From Oceanicola sp. 22II-s10i (lineage in GTDB: Bacteria > Pseudomonadota > Alphaproteobacteria > Rhodobacterales > Rhodobacteraceae), in NCBI RefSeq assembly GCF_002210105.1, contig NZ_AQQU01000002.1:248001-312000 (forward strand): DNA of 64,000 bases. The letters are read 5' to 3'. The translations under genes were made by a program, and so were the position numbers. The first letter of the stretch is position 1. Each line of letters starts with the position of its first letter. A model generated the notes under the pieces. That model saw nothing but the letters and a program-made list of their open reading frames with translations, was not told where the DNA came from and made no database searches. Positions 26,630 to 36,135 of the stretch are shown in pieces.

Positions 26630-27564
26630 GCACCGCCGCGCATAGCGCCGCCGGCGGGCCGCTGGCCCGCCTGTCGGATGCGCTGTGGCGCAGCCCGCGG
26701 CTGCTGCTGGCGATCCTGCTCGGGCCGCCGCTGCTGTGGCTGGGGGTGATCTACCTCGGCTCGCTCTTCGCCCTGCTGCTGCAGAGCTTTTTCTCCATCG
26801 ACCATTTTACCGGCATGGTGGTGCGCGAGTTCACCCTGCGCACCTATGCCGAGCTGTTCACTCCGGCGAATTTCGACATCATCGTCCGCACCGTCACCAT
26901 GGCGGCCTGCGTGACGCTGGCTTCGGCCATCATCGGCTTTCCGATCGCCTACTACGCCGCCCGCTACGCGCGGGGCCGCTGGCGGGCGGCCTTCTACCTC
27001 GGGATCATGATGCCGCTGTGGTCGAGCTATCTGGTCAAAGTCTATGCGTGGAAACTGATCCTCGCCAAGGAAGGCATCCTGAACTGGGCGCTGGACGGGA
27101 TTCACCTGCAATGGGTGCTGGACGCCTACCTGTCGCTGCCGGTGGTGGGCGGGAACTCCCTGTCGGTCAGCCCGACGGGGACGTTCATCGTCTTTGTCTA
27201 CGTCTGGATGCCGTTCATGATCCTGCCGATGCAGGCGGCGCTGGAGCGTGTGCCCGTCTCGATGCTCGAAGCCTCGGGCGATCTGGGCGCACAACCGGGG
27301 CAGACCTTCCGCCATGTCCTGTTTCCGCTGGCCTTGCCGGGGGTCGTGGCGGGGTCGATCTTTACCTTCTCGCTGACGCTCGGCGACTACATCATTCCCC
27401 AGATCATCGGCACCTCGCGGCTGTTCATCGGGCAGGCGGTCTACCAGCATCAGGGCGTTGCCGGAAACATTCCGCTGGCGGCGGCCTTCGCGGTCGTGCC
27501 GATCCTGATCATGGGGCTCTACCTGTGGGGCGCGAAACGGATGGGGGCATTCAATGCACTCTGA
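26626..27564 (+). CDS. polyamine ABC transporter permease (PotB/YdcU-like)
   Basis: A 312-residue inner-membrane protein with about six transmembrane helices. The cytoplasmic EAA loop is [20 protein letters not shown], which contacts the ATPase. The N-terminus is longer and Ala-rich ([19 protein letters not shown]). The ATG at 26626 overlaps the ATPase stop (ATGA); a longer frame from 26587 would begin inside it. It forms a heterodimeric translocator with the next gene. Confidence 0.95.
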   Translation: MSTAAHSAAGGPLARLSDALWRSPRLLLAILLGPPLLWLGVIYLGSLFALLLQSFFSIDHFTGMVVREFTLRTYAELFTPANFDIIVRTVTMAACVTLASAIIGFPIAYYAARYARGRWRAAFYLGIMMPLWSSYLVKVYAWKLILAKEGILNWALDGIHLQWVLDAYLSLPVVGGNSLSVSPTGTFIVFVYVWMPFMILPMQAALERVPVSMLEASGDLGAQPGQTFRHVLFPLALPGVVAGSIFTFSLTLGDYIIPQIIGTSRLFIGQAVYQHQGVAGNIPLAAAFAVVPILIMGLYLWGAKRMGAFNAL

Positions 27565-28360
27565 CCGCGCACCGCTCGGGTTGAAGATCGCCGCAGCGGC
27601 GGGGCTGGCGTTCCTGCACCTGCCGATCCTGCTGATCTTCGTCTACGCCTTCACGACCGAGGAGAAGTCCTATCAGTGGCCGCCGCCGGGGCTGACGCTG
27701 AAGTGGTTCGCGGTGACATGGAACCGGCCGGACGTCTGGCAGGCGCTGATGCTGAGCCTCAAGGTCGCCTCCGTCGCCACGCTGGTGGCGATGGTTCTGG
27801 GCACGCTCTGCGCCGCCGCGGTCAGCCGGTCGAAATTCTTTGGCCGGGAAACCGTGTCGCTGCTGGTCATCCTGCCGATTGCCCTGCCGGGGGTGGTCAC
27901 CGGAATCGCGCTGCGATCGGCGTTTTCGCTGGCGGATGTCCCGTTCAGCACATGGACCATCGTGCTCGGCCACGCGACCTTCTGCGTGGTGATCGTCTAC
28001 AACAACGCGGTTGCCCGGTTCCGTCGCACCAGCGGCAGCCTGATCGAGGCCTCGATGGATCTGGGCGCGACGTATTTCCAGACGCTGCGCTTCGTCATCC
28101 TGCCCAACATCGCGACGGCACTGGTGGTCGGAGGCATGCTCGCCTTCGCGCTGTCGTTCGACGAGGTGATCGTGACGACCTTCACCAGCGGGCAGCAGCA
28201 GACGCTGCCGATCTGGATGCTCGAGGAACTCGTGCGGCCGCGTCAGCGGCCCGTGACAAACGTGGTGGCCATGGTCGTGGTCCTGGTCACCCTTCTGCCC
28301 ATCCTGGGTGCCTACTACCTGACCCGCGGCACCGACACGGTGGCCGGGCAGGGCAAATGA
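27554..28360 (+). CDS. polyamine ABC transporter permease (PotC/YdcV-like)
   Basis: A 268-residue permease with five to six transmembrane helices and the EAA loop [36 protein letters not shown] and [19 protein letters not shown] are family-typical. It overlaps the preceding permease by 11 nt, indicating tight coupling, and is followed 23 nt later by the aldehyde dehydrogenase gene with its own AGGATAACC site. Confidence 0.95.
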   Translation: MHSDRAPLGLKIAAAAGLAFLHLPILLIFVYAFTTEEKSYQWPPPGLTLKWFAVTWNRPDVWQALMLSLKVASVATLVAMVLGTLCAAAVSRSKFFGRETVSLLVILPIALPGVVTGIALRSAFSLADVPFSTWTIVLGHATFCVVIVYNNAVARFRRTSGSLIEASMDLGATYFQTLRFVILPNIATALVVGGMLAFALSFDEVIVTTFTSGQQQTLPIWMLEELVRPRQRPVTNVVAMVVVLVTLLPILGAYYLTRGTDTVAGQGK

Positions 28361-28383
28361 CGACAAAGGTTCGGAGGATAACC

Positions 28384-29808
28384 ATGCAGACGAAGATGCT
28401 GATCGGCGGCGCCAGAGAGGCCGGCACCGAAACCGAGGAGCAGGTGCTGAACCCGCGCACCGGCGAACTGATCGTCGCGATGCCCGAGGCGGATGCGGGC
28501 CAGGTCGACCGCGCCGTCGCGGCCGCCCGCAAGGCGTTCCGGACATGGTCGCGCACCACGCCGGGCGAACGCTCGGCCCTGCTGCTGGCCATCGCGGACG
28601 CGGTCGAGTCGCGCGCCGCCGAGTTCGCGGCGCTGGAGGCGCTGAACTGCGGCAAGCCCATCGGGGCCGTCACCAATGACGAGATCCCCGCCATCGCCGA
28701 CTGCTACCGTTATTTCGCCGGTGCCGTGCGCAACGTGCACGGCCCGGTCTCGGGGGAATACCTTGCGGGGCACACCTCGATGATCCGGCGCGACCCGATC
28801 GGCGTGGTCGCGTCAATCGCGCCCTGGAACTATCCGCTGATGATGATGGCGTGGAAACTGGCCCCCGCGCTGGCGGGGGGCAACACGGTCGTGCTGAAGC
28901 CGTCCGAACAGACACCGCTGACCGCGCTGCTGATGGCCGATGTCCTGTCGGGCATCCTGCCCGAGGGCGTGGTGAACATCATCGTCGGGCAGGGCGCCAG
29001 CGTGGGCAACGCGCTGATCAACCATCCGGATGTCGACATGGTCTCGATCACCGGGGACGTGGCCACCGGCAAGAAGGTCCTGCAGGCCGCATCGAAATCG
29101 GTCAAGCGGACGCATCTGGAACTGGGCGGCAAGGCCCCGGTCATTGTCTATGACGATGCCGACCTGAGCGCGGTGGTCGAGGGACTGAAGGCCTTCGGCT
29201 ATTACAACGCCGGTCAGGACTGTACCGCGGCATGCCGGATCTACGCGGGATCGAAGATCTACGACAACTTCGTCGCGGATCTGTCGGGGGCGGTCGCGTC
29301 GATCGTCTACGACAATCCCGACGACAGCCTGAACGAGATCCCGCCGCTGATCTCGGCCCGCCAGCGCGATCGGGTGGCCAGCTTCGTGCAGCGCGCTTCG
29401 GACCTGAAGCATGTGGAAATCACGACGGGCGGCAGCGCACATGGCGGGTCGGGCTTTTATTATCGCCCGACGGTGGTCGCGGGCGCCCGGCAGGAGGACG
29501 AGATCGTCCAGCGCGAGGTCTTCGGCCCCGTCGTCTCGGTCACACGGTTCGACGACCCGGACACGGTGCTGGACTGGGCGAACCAGTCGCAATACGGGCT
29601 GGCGTCGTCCGTCTGGACCCGCGACATCGGCCGCGCGCTCGACGCATCGGCGCGGCTGCAATATGGCTGCACATGGGTGAACACGCACTTCATGCTGGTG
29701 AACGAAATGCCGCACGGCGGGCTGAAGCAGTCCGGCTACGGCAAGGACATGTCGATGTACGCGCTCGAGGATTACACGGTGGTCCGTCACGTGATGATCG
29801 CACACTGA
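28384..29808 (+). CDS. patD: gamma-aminobutyraldehyde dehydrogenase (PatD/YdcW-like)
   Basis: A 474-residue NAD(P)-dependent aldehyde dehydrogenase. Catalytic C280 is in [15 protein letters not shown] and the general base E246 in [37 protein letters not shown], and the C-terminal [13 protein letters not shown] with [13 protein letters not shown], closely match E. coli PatD. It oxidises 4-aminobutanal, formed from putrescine by transamination or oxidation, to GABA. Sitting directly downstream of the putrescine-type ABC transporter, it links uptake to catabolism. The first step enzyme (putrescine aminotransferase or oxidase) is not in the window. Confidence 0.9.
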   Translation: MQTKMLIGGAREAGTETEEQVLNPRTGELIVAMPEADAGQVDRAVAAARKAFRTWSRTTPGERSALLLAIADAVESRAAEFAALEALNCGKPIGAVTNDEIPAIADCYRYFAGAVRNVHGPVSGEYLAGHTSMIRRDPIGVVASIAPWNYPLMMMAWKLAPALAGGNTVVLKPSEQTPLTALLMADVLSGILPEGVVNIIVGQGASVGNALINHPDVDMVSITGDVATGKKVLQAASKSVKRTHLELGGKAPVIVYDDADLSAVVEGLKAFGYYNAGQDCTAACRIYAGSKIYDNFVADLSGAVASIVYDNPDDSLNEIPPLISARQRDRVASFVQRASDLKHVEITTGGSAHGGSGFYYRPTVVAGARQEDEIVQREVFGPVVSVTRFDDPDTVLDWANQSQYGLASSVWTRDIGRALDASARLQYGCTWVNTHFMLVNEMPHGGLKQSGYGKDMSMYALEDYTVVRHVMIAH

Positions 29809-29852
29809 CCGGCTGCATGTAACGACACCGCAGGTGCGGGGGCTCTGCCCGC

Positions 29853-29871
29853 GCCGGGCCGAAGGCCCGGC
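29853..29871 (+). terminator. GC hairpin between convergent patD and purD
   Basis: GCCGGGCC (29853-29860) pairs with GGCCCGGC (29864-29871) around a GAA loop. It has no U-tract, but lies where two convergent genes end and within a short GC-rich segment (29840-29880) similar to the tail of the dispersed repeats. It probably marks the 3' ends of both transcripts. Confidence 0.5.
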
Positions 29872-29920
29872 CCCCCCGGAGTGTGTCCGGCCGGATGTGT
29901 CAGGGGATCGGCGCGGGGCC

Positions 29921-31198
29921 TCAGCCGAGCACGCGCCAGCCGATGTCGCGGCGGCAGAAGCCTTCGGGCCAGTCGATGGCGTCGACCATGGCATAGGCGC
30001 GGTCGCGGGCCTCCTGCAGGGTCGCGCCGCGGGCCGTGGCGTTCAGGACGCGGCCGCCGGTGGCCAGCGTGCGGCCTTTCTGGTCGCCGGTGCCGGCGGT
30101 GGTCCCGGCGTGGAAGCACATCTCGAACGAGGTCTCGGGCAGGGCCGACAGGCCGCGGATCTGCGTGCCCTTGTCGTAGCTGCCGGGATAGCCCTTCGCC
30201 GCCATCACCACCGTCAGCGCATGGTCGGCGGCCCAGTTCACCTGCGTCTCGGCCAGCCGCCCGTCGGTGGCGGCGTCGAGCAGGTCGAGGATCTGCGCGC
30301 CGAGGCGCATCATCAGGACCTGGCATTCCGGGTCGCCGAAGCGGCAGTTGTATTCCACGAGGCGCGGTTCGCCGTCCTCGATCATCAGGCCCACGAACAG
30401 GACGCCCTGATAGGGCGTGCCGCGTTTCACCATCTCGGCCAGCGTCGGGCGGACGATGCGGTCCATCGTCTTCTGCTGCACCTCGTCCGACAGGACCGGC
30501 GCCGGGGAATAGGCGCCCATGCCGCCGGTGTTGGGGCCCTCGTCGCCGTCATGGGCGCGCTTGTGGTCCTGCGCGGTGCCGATCGGCAGGGCGGTCTCGC
30601 CGTCGCAGAGGACGAAGAACGACGCCTCTTCGCCGGTCATGAACTCCTCGATCACCACCTCGGCCCCGGCCGCGCCGAATTCGCCCGAGAACATGTCGTC
30701 GATGGCGGCCAGCGCCGTTTCCAGGTCCATTGCCACGATCACGCCCTTGCCTGCGGCGAGGCCGTCGGCCTTGATCACGATCGGCGCGCCCTGCGCCTCG
30801 ACATAGGCGCGGGCGGGGGCGGCTTCGGTGAACCGGGCATAGGCGGCCGTGGGGGCACCCGCGGCGTCGCATATCTCCTTGGTGAAGGCCTTGGACGCCT
30901 CCAGCCGGGCGGCGGCCTGCGAGGGGCCGAAGACCCGGAAACCCGCCGCGCGCAGGTCGTCGGCGACGCCTTCGGCCAGCGGGGCCTCGGGGCCGACGAT
31001 GACGAAGTCGATGGCGTTCTCCTCGCAGAAGTTCGCGACGAGGGTGCCGTTCATGATATCCAGCGCGGCGCATTCGGCGATGGCGGCGATGCCCGCATTG
31101 CCCGGCGCGACGATCAGCTTGTCGCATTTCGGGTTCTGCATGACGGCCCATGCGAGGGCATGTTCGCGGCCGCCGCCGCCGAGGATGAGGATGTTCAT
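29921..31198 (-). CDS. purD: phosphoribosylamine-glycine ligase (GAR synthetase)
   Basis: A 425-residue ATP-grasp enzyme for step 2 of purine synthesis. MNILILGGGGREHALAWA at the N-terminus is the typical opening; the ATP-grasp core has APIVIKADGLAAGKGVIV and GTAQDHKRAHDGDEGPNTGG; EYNCRFGDPECQ binds metal. The frame extends upstream to 31261, but the ATG at 31198 agrees with the family start. It is divergent from xseA with 247 bp between the starts, where repeat copy C lies. Confidence 0.97.
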   Translation of the reverse strand: MNILILGGGGREHALAWAVMQNPKCDKLIVAPGNAGIAAIAECAALDIMNGTLVANFCEENAIDFVIVGPEAPLAEGVADDLRAAGFRVFGPSQAAARLEASKAFTKEICDAAGAPTAAYARFTEAAPARAYVEAQGAPIVIKADGLAAGKGVIVAMDLETALAAIDDMFSGEFGAAGAEVVIEEFMTGEEASFFVLCDGETALPIGTAQDHKRAHDGDEGPNTGGMGAYSPAPVLSDEVQQKTMDRIVRPTLAEMVKRGTPYQGVLFVGLMIEDGEPRLVEYNCRFGDPECQVLMMRLGAQILDLLDAATDGRLAETQVNWAADHALTVVMAAKGYPGSYDKGTQIRGLSALPETSFEMCFHAGTTAGTGDQKGRTLATGGRVLNATARGATLQEARDRAYAMVDAIDWPEGFCRRDIGWRVLG

Positions 31199-31329
31199 GA
31201 GGTCAGGTCCCGCCCGGATGCTGTTGCGCCGGGTTCTAGGCGGCGGGGGGCGCGAGGGCAAGCGTGCGCCGGGGCGGCCGGTGCGTCCTGCGCGAAATCA
31301 AGGCGAGGCCGCCGTGCGAGGGCGATCCG

Positions 31330-31385
31330 CCGGGGACTCTGCCCCCGGACCCCCGAGGTATTTGGAACCAGAAGAAGCAGGGGAC
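31330..31385 (-). repeat. dispersed intergenic repeat, copy C (short)
   Basis: On the minus strand: the CCCTGCTTCTTCTGG core, then TTCCAAATACCTCGGGGG and TCCGGGGGCAGAGTCCCCG, which has GGGGAC/GTCCCC and CCCCCGG/CCGGGGG pairing. It is the shortest of the four copies and lies between the divergent purD and xseA starts, so in this place it cannot be a simple terminator for either gene. Confidence 0.65.
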
Positions 31386-31445
31386 CCCGCTCTTGTCGTC
31401 GGGGCCGCGCCGGGGGTAGGTATCGGGAAAGAGATGAGGCGGGCG

Positions 31446-32993
31446 ATGGACGAGCTGTTCGAGGACGGGCCGGGGAATACGCCGGAATATTCGGTCTCCG
31501 AGATCACCGGCGCCGTGAAGCGGGTGATCGAGGGGGAGTTTTCCTTCGTCCGGGTGCGGGGCGAGGTGGGGCGTGTCGTCGTGGCGCGCACCGGGCACAT
31601 GTATTTCGACCTGAAGGACGACCGGTCCGTCATCGCCTGCGTGTCGTGGAAGGGGCAGGTGTCGAAGTTCCGGCACAAGCCCGAGGAGGGGATGGAGGTC
31701 GTCGCCACCGGGCGGATGACGACCTTCGGGCCGCAGTCCAAGTACCAGCTGAACGTCGAGAGCGTGGAGCCCGCGGGTGCGGGCGCGCTGATGGCGATGC
31801 TGGAGGCGCGCAAGAAGAAGCTTGAGGCGGAGGGGCTCTTTGCCGTCGAGCGCAAGCGGCCGCTGCCGTTCCTGCCCGAGATCATCGGTGTCGTGACCAG
31901 CCCGCAGGGGGCGGTGATCCGGGACATCCTGCACCGGCTCAGGGACCGGTTCCCGCGCAAGGTGCTGGTCTGGCCGGTCGCCGTGCAGGGCCAGAACTGC
32001 GCGCCCGAGGTGGCCCGCGCGATCGAGGGGTTCAACCGGATGACGCCGGGGGGCGCGATGCCGCGGCCCGACCTGATCATCGTGGCGCGCGGCGGCGGGT
32101 CGATCGAGGATCTCTGGGGCTTCAACGAGGAGATCGTGGCGCGGGCGGCGGCGGCCTCCGACATCCCGCTGATCTCGGCCGTGGGGCACGAGACGGACAC
32201 GACGCTGATCGACTACGTCTCGGACTACCGCGCGCCGACGCCGACGGGGGCCGCCGAGCGGGCGGTGCCGGTGCGGGTGGAGCTGATGGCCTGGCTCGAC
32301 GGGATGTCAGCGCGGCTGGTCCATGCCGAGACACAGGGGATCGTGCTGCGCGGCCAGCGGCTAAGGGACCTGTCGCGGGCGCTGCCTCGGGTCGAGGCGC
32401 TGCTGGATGCCCCGCGGCAGAGGCTGGACTACTGGGCGGAACGGCTGCCTTCGGCGCTGACCCACGGGGTGCAGCGGCGGCGGGTGGCGCTGTCCGAGGC
32501 GTCAGGCTCGCTCAGGCCGGGCGTGCTGCGCGGCCGGGTCGATGCGGCGAAGGAGCGTCTGGCGGATCGCGCGCAACGGCTGGAGCCGGCGCTGACGCGC
32601 GGCACGCAGCGGCGGCGCGAGGCGCTGGAAGCGCGGGCGGCGCGGCTGAGGGTGGAGCCGATCCGGCAGGACATCACGCGCAAGCGGCGGGATCTGGCGG
32701 CACTGGTCGCCCGGCTGAAGAGCGCGGGCGAGACGCGGGTGGCCCGGCTGGGCGACCGGCTGGAGGCGGTGGACCGTCTGCGGAAGACGATGGGCTACGA
32801 GGCGACGCTGGAGCGGGGCTATGCCGTCGTGCGCGACGGTGGCTCGGGCGCGGTGCTGACGCGAAAGGCCGAGGCCGAAGCGGCGGGGGCGCTGGAGGTC
32901 CAGTTCGCGGACGGGCGGATCAGGATCGGCGGCGCGGCGCCCGCGAAGGGGCGGCGCAAGGACGAAGGGCCCGATCAGGGCTCGCTGTTCTAG
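31446..32993 (+). CDS. xseA: exodeoxyribonuclease VII large subunit
   Basis: A 515-residue nuclease subunit. The N-terminal OB domain is in VSEITGAVKRVIEGEFSFVR and YFDLKDDRSVIACVSW; the catalytic domain has VTSPQGAVIRDILHRL, LIIVARGGGSIEDLWGFNEE and ISAVGHETDTTLIDYVSDYRAPTP-like blocks. A long Arg-rich coiled-coil region follows (about residues 280-460). ATG 31446 has a GAGGCGGG spacing; ATG 31434 (MRRAMDEL) is a possible start. XseB is not encoded nearby. Confidence 0.95.
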   Translation: MDELFEDGPGNTPEYSVSEITGAVKRVIEGEFSFVRVRGEVGRVVVARTGHMYFDLKDDRSVIACVSWKGQVSKFRHKPEEGMEVVATGRMTTFGPQSKYQLNVESVEPAGAGALMAMLEARKKKLEAEGLFAVERKRPLPFLPEIIGVVTSPQGAVIRDILHRLRDRFPRKVLVWPVAVQGQNCAPEVARAIEGFNRMTPGGAMPRPDLIIVARGGGSIEDLWGFNEEIVARAAAASDIPLISAVGHETDTTLIDYVSDYRAPTPTGAAERAVPVRVELMAWLDGMSARLVHAETQGIVLRGQRLRDLSRALPRVEALLDAPRQRLDYWAERLPSALTHGVQRRRVALSEASGSLRPGVLRGRVDAAKERLADRAQRLEPALTRGTQRRREALEARAARLRVEPIRQDITRKRRDLAALVARLKSAGETRVARLGDRLEAVDRLRKTMGYEATLERGYAVVRDGGSGAVLTRKAEAEAAGALEVQFADGRIRIGGAAPAKGRRKDEGPDQGSLF

Positions 32994-32996
32994 GGA

Positions 32997-33398
32997 TCAC
33001 ACGCCGACGTCGGGGCCCATGCACTGCATCGGCTCGGTCGATTTCTCGACCTCGTAGAGCTCGGTCGCCAACGGGTCGTTCTCGAACCGGGCGACGATGC
33101 CGGCGGGGCGCTGGAAGAAGGTCCAGCATTGCGGATCGTCGGGGCCGTCCTCGTAGACGAAGCAGATCAGACCGTTCGCCTCGTACCAGTGGCCTTCCTT
33201 GCAGCGCCCGTCGAGGAAGGACCAGCGGACGCGGCGGTCCGAGAGGTATTCCTCGACCCCGTAGGCGCGGCCCTCGGCCCCGTAGTAGAAGGTCTTGCCC
33301 TGCGAATAGCTGTCGAATTCCTCGGCCGTCATCGGGCTTTCGGCGGCGATGGCAGAGAGGGGCAGGAGGGCGGTGAGCAGTAGCGTGCGGATCATCAT
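32997..33398 (-). CDS. exported hypothetical protein
   Basis: A 133-residue protein with a signal peptide (MIRTLLLTALLPLSAIAA). The mature part shows SQGKTFYYGAEGRAYGVEEY, KEGHWYEANGLICFVYEDGP and CWTFFQRPAGIVARFENDP, with paired Cys residues suggesting disulfides. The 'CxVYxD... CW.F' layout resembles small Rhodobacteraceae periplasmic proteins without assigned function. It begins at 33398 (second ATG at 33395), 69 bp downstream of the alkB stop, in the same direction. Confidence 0.6.
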   Translation of the reverse strand: MMIRTLLLTALLPLSAIAAESPMTAEEFDSYSQGKTFYYGAEGRAYGVEEYLSDRRVRWSFLDGRCKEGHWYEANGLICFVYEDGPDDPQCWTFFQRPAGIVARFENDPLATELYEVEKSTEPMQCMGPDVGV

Positions 33399-33467
33399 GC
33401 GCGCACCATGCCGGATTCGCGTCAGTGTTTCCAATGACATCCGCGTTCACGGTTTCGGGGGCGGCGC

Positions 33468-34529
33468 TCAGGCCGGTTCTTCCTCGCCGTAGCCATAGTC
33501 GAAGGCCGCGCCGGAATGATCCCAGCTCATCACGCGGGGGTCCATGATCCGGCGCCACCACGTGGGCACCATCGCGATGGTCGCCATGACCGGCAGCGAA
33601 TAGGGCAGGATCGGCATCACCGCATCGTCGAGCTGCAGCGCCGGGAAGGGGCGCATCGGATGCATGTGGTGGTCGGAATGACGCGGGGCGTTCAGCATCA
33701 GCGCGCCGGTGACGGCATGGGGGCTGTTCCACGAATGCTGGGGGCCGACGGGTTCGTAGCGGCCATTCCCGGCGATGCCGCGGCGCAGGCCGTAGTGCTG
33801 GACGTAGTCCGAGAGCAGGATCTGCATCTGGAAGAAGGCCGAGATGCCGAGGTGGACGGCCACGCCGCGCCATCCGGCAATGGCATAGGCGATCAGCAGG
33901 ATCAGCCCGGCGCCCGCGATATAGCCGAAATAGGGGGTCGAGAAGGGCGAGCGTCCGGCGCGCCGCAGGTCGCGGTGTTCGGCGCGGAGGCCGGCCCAGA
34001 ACGAGCCCGTCCATGCCCGCAGCGCGAAGCGGTAGAAGCCTTCGCCCGCGCGGGCCGAGTTGGGGTCGAGGTCGGTGGCCACGTGGAAGTGGTGCACCTT
34101 GGGATGCGCCGAGGCATGGTGGCCGAAGAGCATCGAGATATAGACCAGCCGGCCGAGCTGGCGCGCCTGCTTGTCCGAGCGGTGGATCAGCTCGTGCGCG
34201 TTCGGGTGGCTGACATGGCCGAACCAGTAACCGAAGGCGAGGGCTGCGATGACCGCGTCGATCCCGGTCACGGCGCCGCCGCCGATCAGGAAGATCGCGG
34301 CGATCACCATCCAGATATGCGCGACGCCGAGGACGAGGGCCAGACCCTCGCTGGCCGGAAACTCGGCCGAGGGGTTCCGGTTGCGCCAGTTCTTGGGCAG
34401 CAGCTTGTCCATCATCGCGGTGAAGACGGTCAGATAGACCAGCGCCGCGACGCCGTAGAGGCCGCCATGGGTGGCGGCCAGCAGCAGCAGCGGCAGGGGC
34501 AGCAGGGTTGCCACGGAAAATGCGGCCAT
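33468..34529 (-). CDS. alkB: alkane 1-monooxygenase (AlkB-type)
   Basis: A 353-residue integral-membrane diiron enzyme with about six transmembrane segments. Histidine boxes are NAHELIHR (H112, H116), GHHASAHPKVHHFH (residues 137-149) and APRHSDHHMHP (281-291), with the fourth His region in DYVQHYGLRR. It would hydroxylate medium-chain n-alkanes at the terminal carbon using O2 and reducing equivalents from rubredoxin, which is not encoded in the window. It is divergent from ftsY across a 205-bp gap containing an inverted repeat. Confidence 0.9.
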   Translation of the reverse strand: MAAFSVATLLPLPLLLLAATHGGLYGVAALVYLTVFTAMMDKLLPKNWRNRNPSAEFPASEGLALVLGVAHIWMVIAAIFLIGGGAVTGIDAVIAALAFGYWFGHVSHPNAHELIHRSDKQARQLGRLVYISMLFGHHASAHPKVHHFHVATDLDPNSARAGEGFYRFALRAWTGSFWAGLRAEHRDLRRAGRSPFSTPYFGYIAGAGLILLIAYAIAGWRGVAVHLGISAFFQMQILLSDYVQHYGLRRGIAGNGRYEPVGPQHSWNSPHAVTGALMLNAPRHSDHHMHPMRPFPALQLDDAVMPILPYSLPVMATIAMVPTWWRRIMDPRVMSWDHSGAAFDYGYGEEEPA

Positions 34530-34581
34530 AGTGTACCTCGTACTCGATCGTCTTGTCTTAGCCTGTTGCGGACAGGATTAC

Positions 34582-34607
34582 CGCCCGAATTGGATCAATT
34601 TCGGGCG
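34582..34607. promoter_or_regulatory. inverted repeat between divergent alkB and ftsY
   Basis: Perfect 8-bp arms CGCCCGAA (34582-34589) and TTCGGGCG (34600-34607) separated by TTGGATCAAT, an imperfect extended palindrome. It is 53 bp upstream of the alkB start and lacks a U-run, so it looks more like an operator than a terminator. A fatty-acid or alkane-responsive regulator binding it is a speculation from position. No regulator gene is next to it. The rest of this gap holds nothing else that I can identify. Confidence 0.45.
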
Positions 34608-34734
34608 CAACGGGGAAGTTACTGCGGCGATTGCGGCGCGGGCGGGCCTCAATTCACCGGGCCTTCATGCCCTTTCATCCGCCCCCCTTTCGCATTAGGT
34701 GTCTTCTGGATCAAAGGACATGGGAGCGGCCGGG

Positions 34735-36105
34735 ATGGCGTTCTTCTCGAAACTCAAGGACCGGCTGTTCAAGTCTTCGTCGCGGCTGGAGGAAGGTCTG
34801 GACGCGATCGTCGAGGACGGCGGCGCGGCGGATCCGGAGACCCCTGAAACCCCGACGCCCGCGCCTGAGCCCGACCCGGTTCCCGAGCCGCCGCAGCCGG
34901 AGCCCGAGAAGGAACCGGAGCCGGTCCCCGAGCCGGACGAGCCCCGGCCCGAGCCCGAGCCGCTGCCGGTCCCCGAACCGGACCTGCCGCAGGAACAGCC
35001 AGAGACGCCGCAGCCCGAACTGCCGTCGCCGGGGCCCGAGGAGGTTCCGGCCTCGCCCCCCGATTTCATCCCGACGCCAGCCCCGCAGGAGGTGCCTAGC
35101 CCTTCGGCGCCCGCCGAGATCCCGGTCGGCACCCCCGACGAGCTGCCGCAGCAAAGCATGCCGGATACGAAGGGCGAGGCGAAGGGCGGCGGTTTCTTCG
35201 GACGTTTCTTCGGCCGTGACGCCGCGCCTGCCGCGCCGGCAAAGCCCGCCGAACCCGCAAAGCCGGTTGTGCGCCGGGTGCTCGATGACGACATGCTGGA
35301 GAGCCTTGAGGAACTGCTGATCGCCTCGGACATGGGCGTCGACACCGCGCTGCGCGTGACCTCGAACCTCGCCGAGGGGCGGATGGGGCGGCGGGTCTCG
35401 ACCGACGAGATCAAGGCGCTGCTGTCCAAGGAGATTTCGCGGATCATGGAGCCGGTGGCGCATCCGCTGCCGCTTTATGCAAAGAAACCGCAGGTGGTGC
35501 TGGTCGTCGGTGTGAACGGGTCGGGCAAGACCACGACCATCGGCAAGCTGGCGAGCCAGTTCAACGCGGCGGGCAAGAAGGTGATCATCGCCGCGGGCGA
35601 TACCTTCCGCGCCGCGGCCGTCGAACAGCTTCAGGTCTGGGGCGACCGCGCCGGGGTGCCGGTGATGAAGGCCGCGCAGGGCACCGACCCCGCCAGCCTC
35701 GCGTTCGACGCAATGACGCGGGCCGAGCAGGAGGGCGCGGACCTGCTGATGATCGACACCGCGGGGCGCCTGCAGAACCGGCAGGACCTGATGGAGGAAC
35801 TCTCCAAGATCGTCCGCGTGATCCGCAAGAAGGACCCCGAGGCGCCGCACAACACGCTGCTGGTGCTGGACGCCACCACCGGCCAGAACGCGCTGAGCCA
35901 GGTCGAGATCTTTCAGAAGCTGGCCGATGTCTCGGGCCTCGTGATGACCAAGCTCGACGGGACCGCCAAGGGCGGCGTCCTCGTGGCGCTGGCCGACAAG
36001 TTCGGCCTGCCGATCCACGCGATCGGCGTGGGCGAGCAGATCGACGACCTCGCGCCCTTCGACCCGGACGATTTCGCGCGGGCGCTCACCGGGGCGGAGG
36101 CGTGA
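34735..36105 (+). CDS. ftsY: signal recognition particle receptor FtsY
   Basis: A 456-residue SRP GTPase receptor. The C-terminal NG domain has G1 GVNGSGKTTTIGKLA, G3 IDTAGRLQNRQDLMEEL, and TKLDGTAKGGVLVALADKF. The N-terminal A domain is a long low-complexity linker with PEP/EPEP repeats (about residues 33-125) followed by the basic, Gly-rich segment EAKGGGFFGRFFGRDAAP. It docks ribosome-SRP complexes at the membrane. ATG 34735 (MAFFSKLKDRLFK) is chosen over GTG 34699 and ATG 34720, because GGGAG precedes it at suitable spacing. Confidence 0.95.
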   Translation: MAFFSKLKDRLFKSSSRLEEGLDAIVEDGGAADPETPETPTPAPEPDPVPEPPQPEPEKEPEPVPEPDEPRPEPEPLPVPEPDLPQEQPETPQPELPSPGPEEVPASPPDFIPTPAPQEVPSPSAPAEIPVGTPDELPQQSMPDTKGEAKGGGFFGRFFGRDAAPAAPAKPAEPAKPVVRRVLDDDMLESLEELLIASDMGVDTALRVTSNLAEGRMGRRVSTDEIKALLSKEISRIMEPVAHPLPLYAKKPQVVLVVGVNGSGKTTTIGKLASQFNAAGKKVIIAAGDTFRAAAVEQLQVWGDRAGVPVMKAAQGTDPASLAFDAMTRAEQEGADLLMIDTAGRLQNRQDLMEELSKIVRVIRKKDPEAPHNTLLVLDATTGQNALSQVEIFQKLADVSGLVMTKLDGTAKGGVLVALADKFGLPIHAIGVGEQIDDLAPFDPDDFARALTGAEA

Positions 36106-36135
36106 CCGGGTGAACTGCGCCGCAGGATCGGGCTG

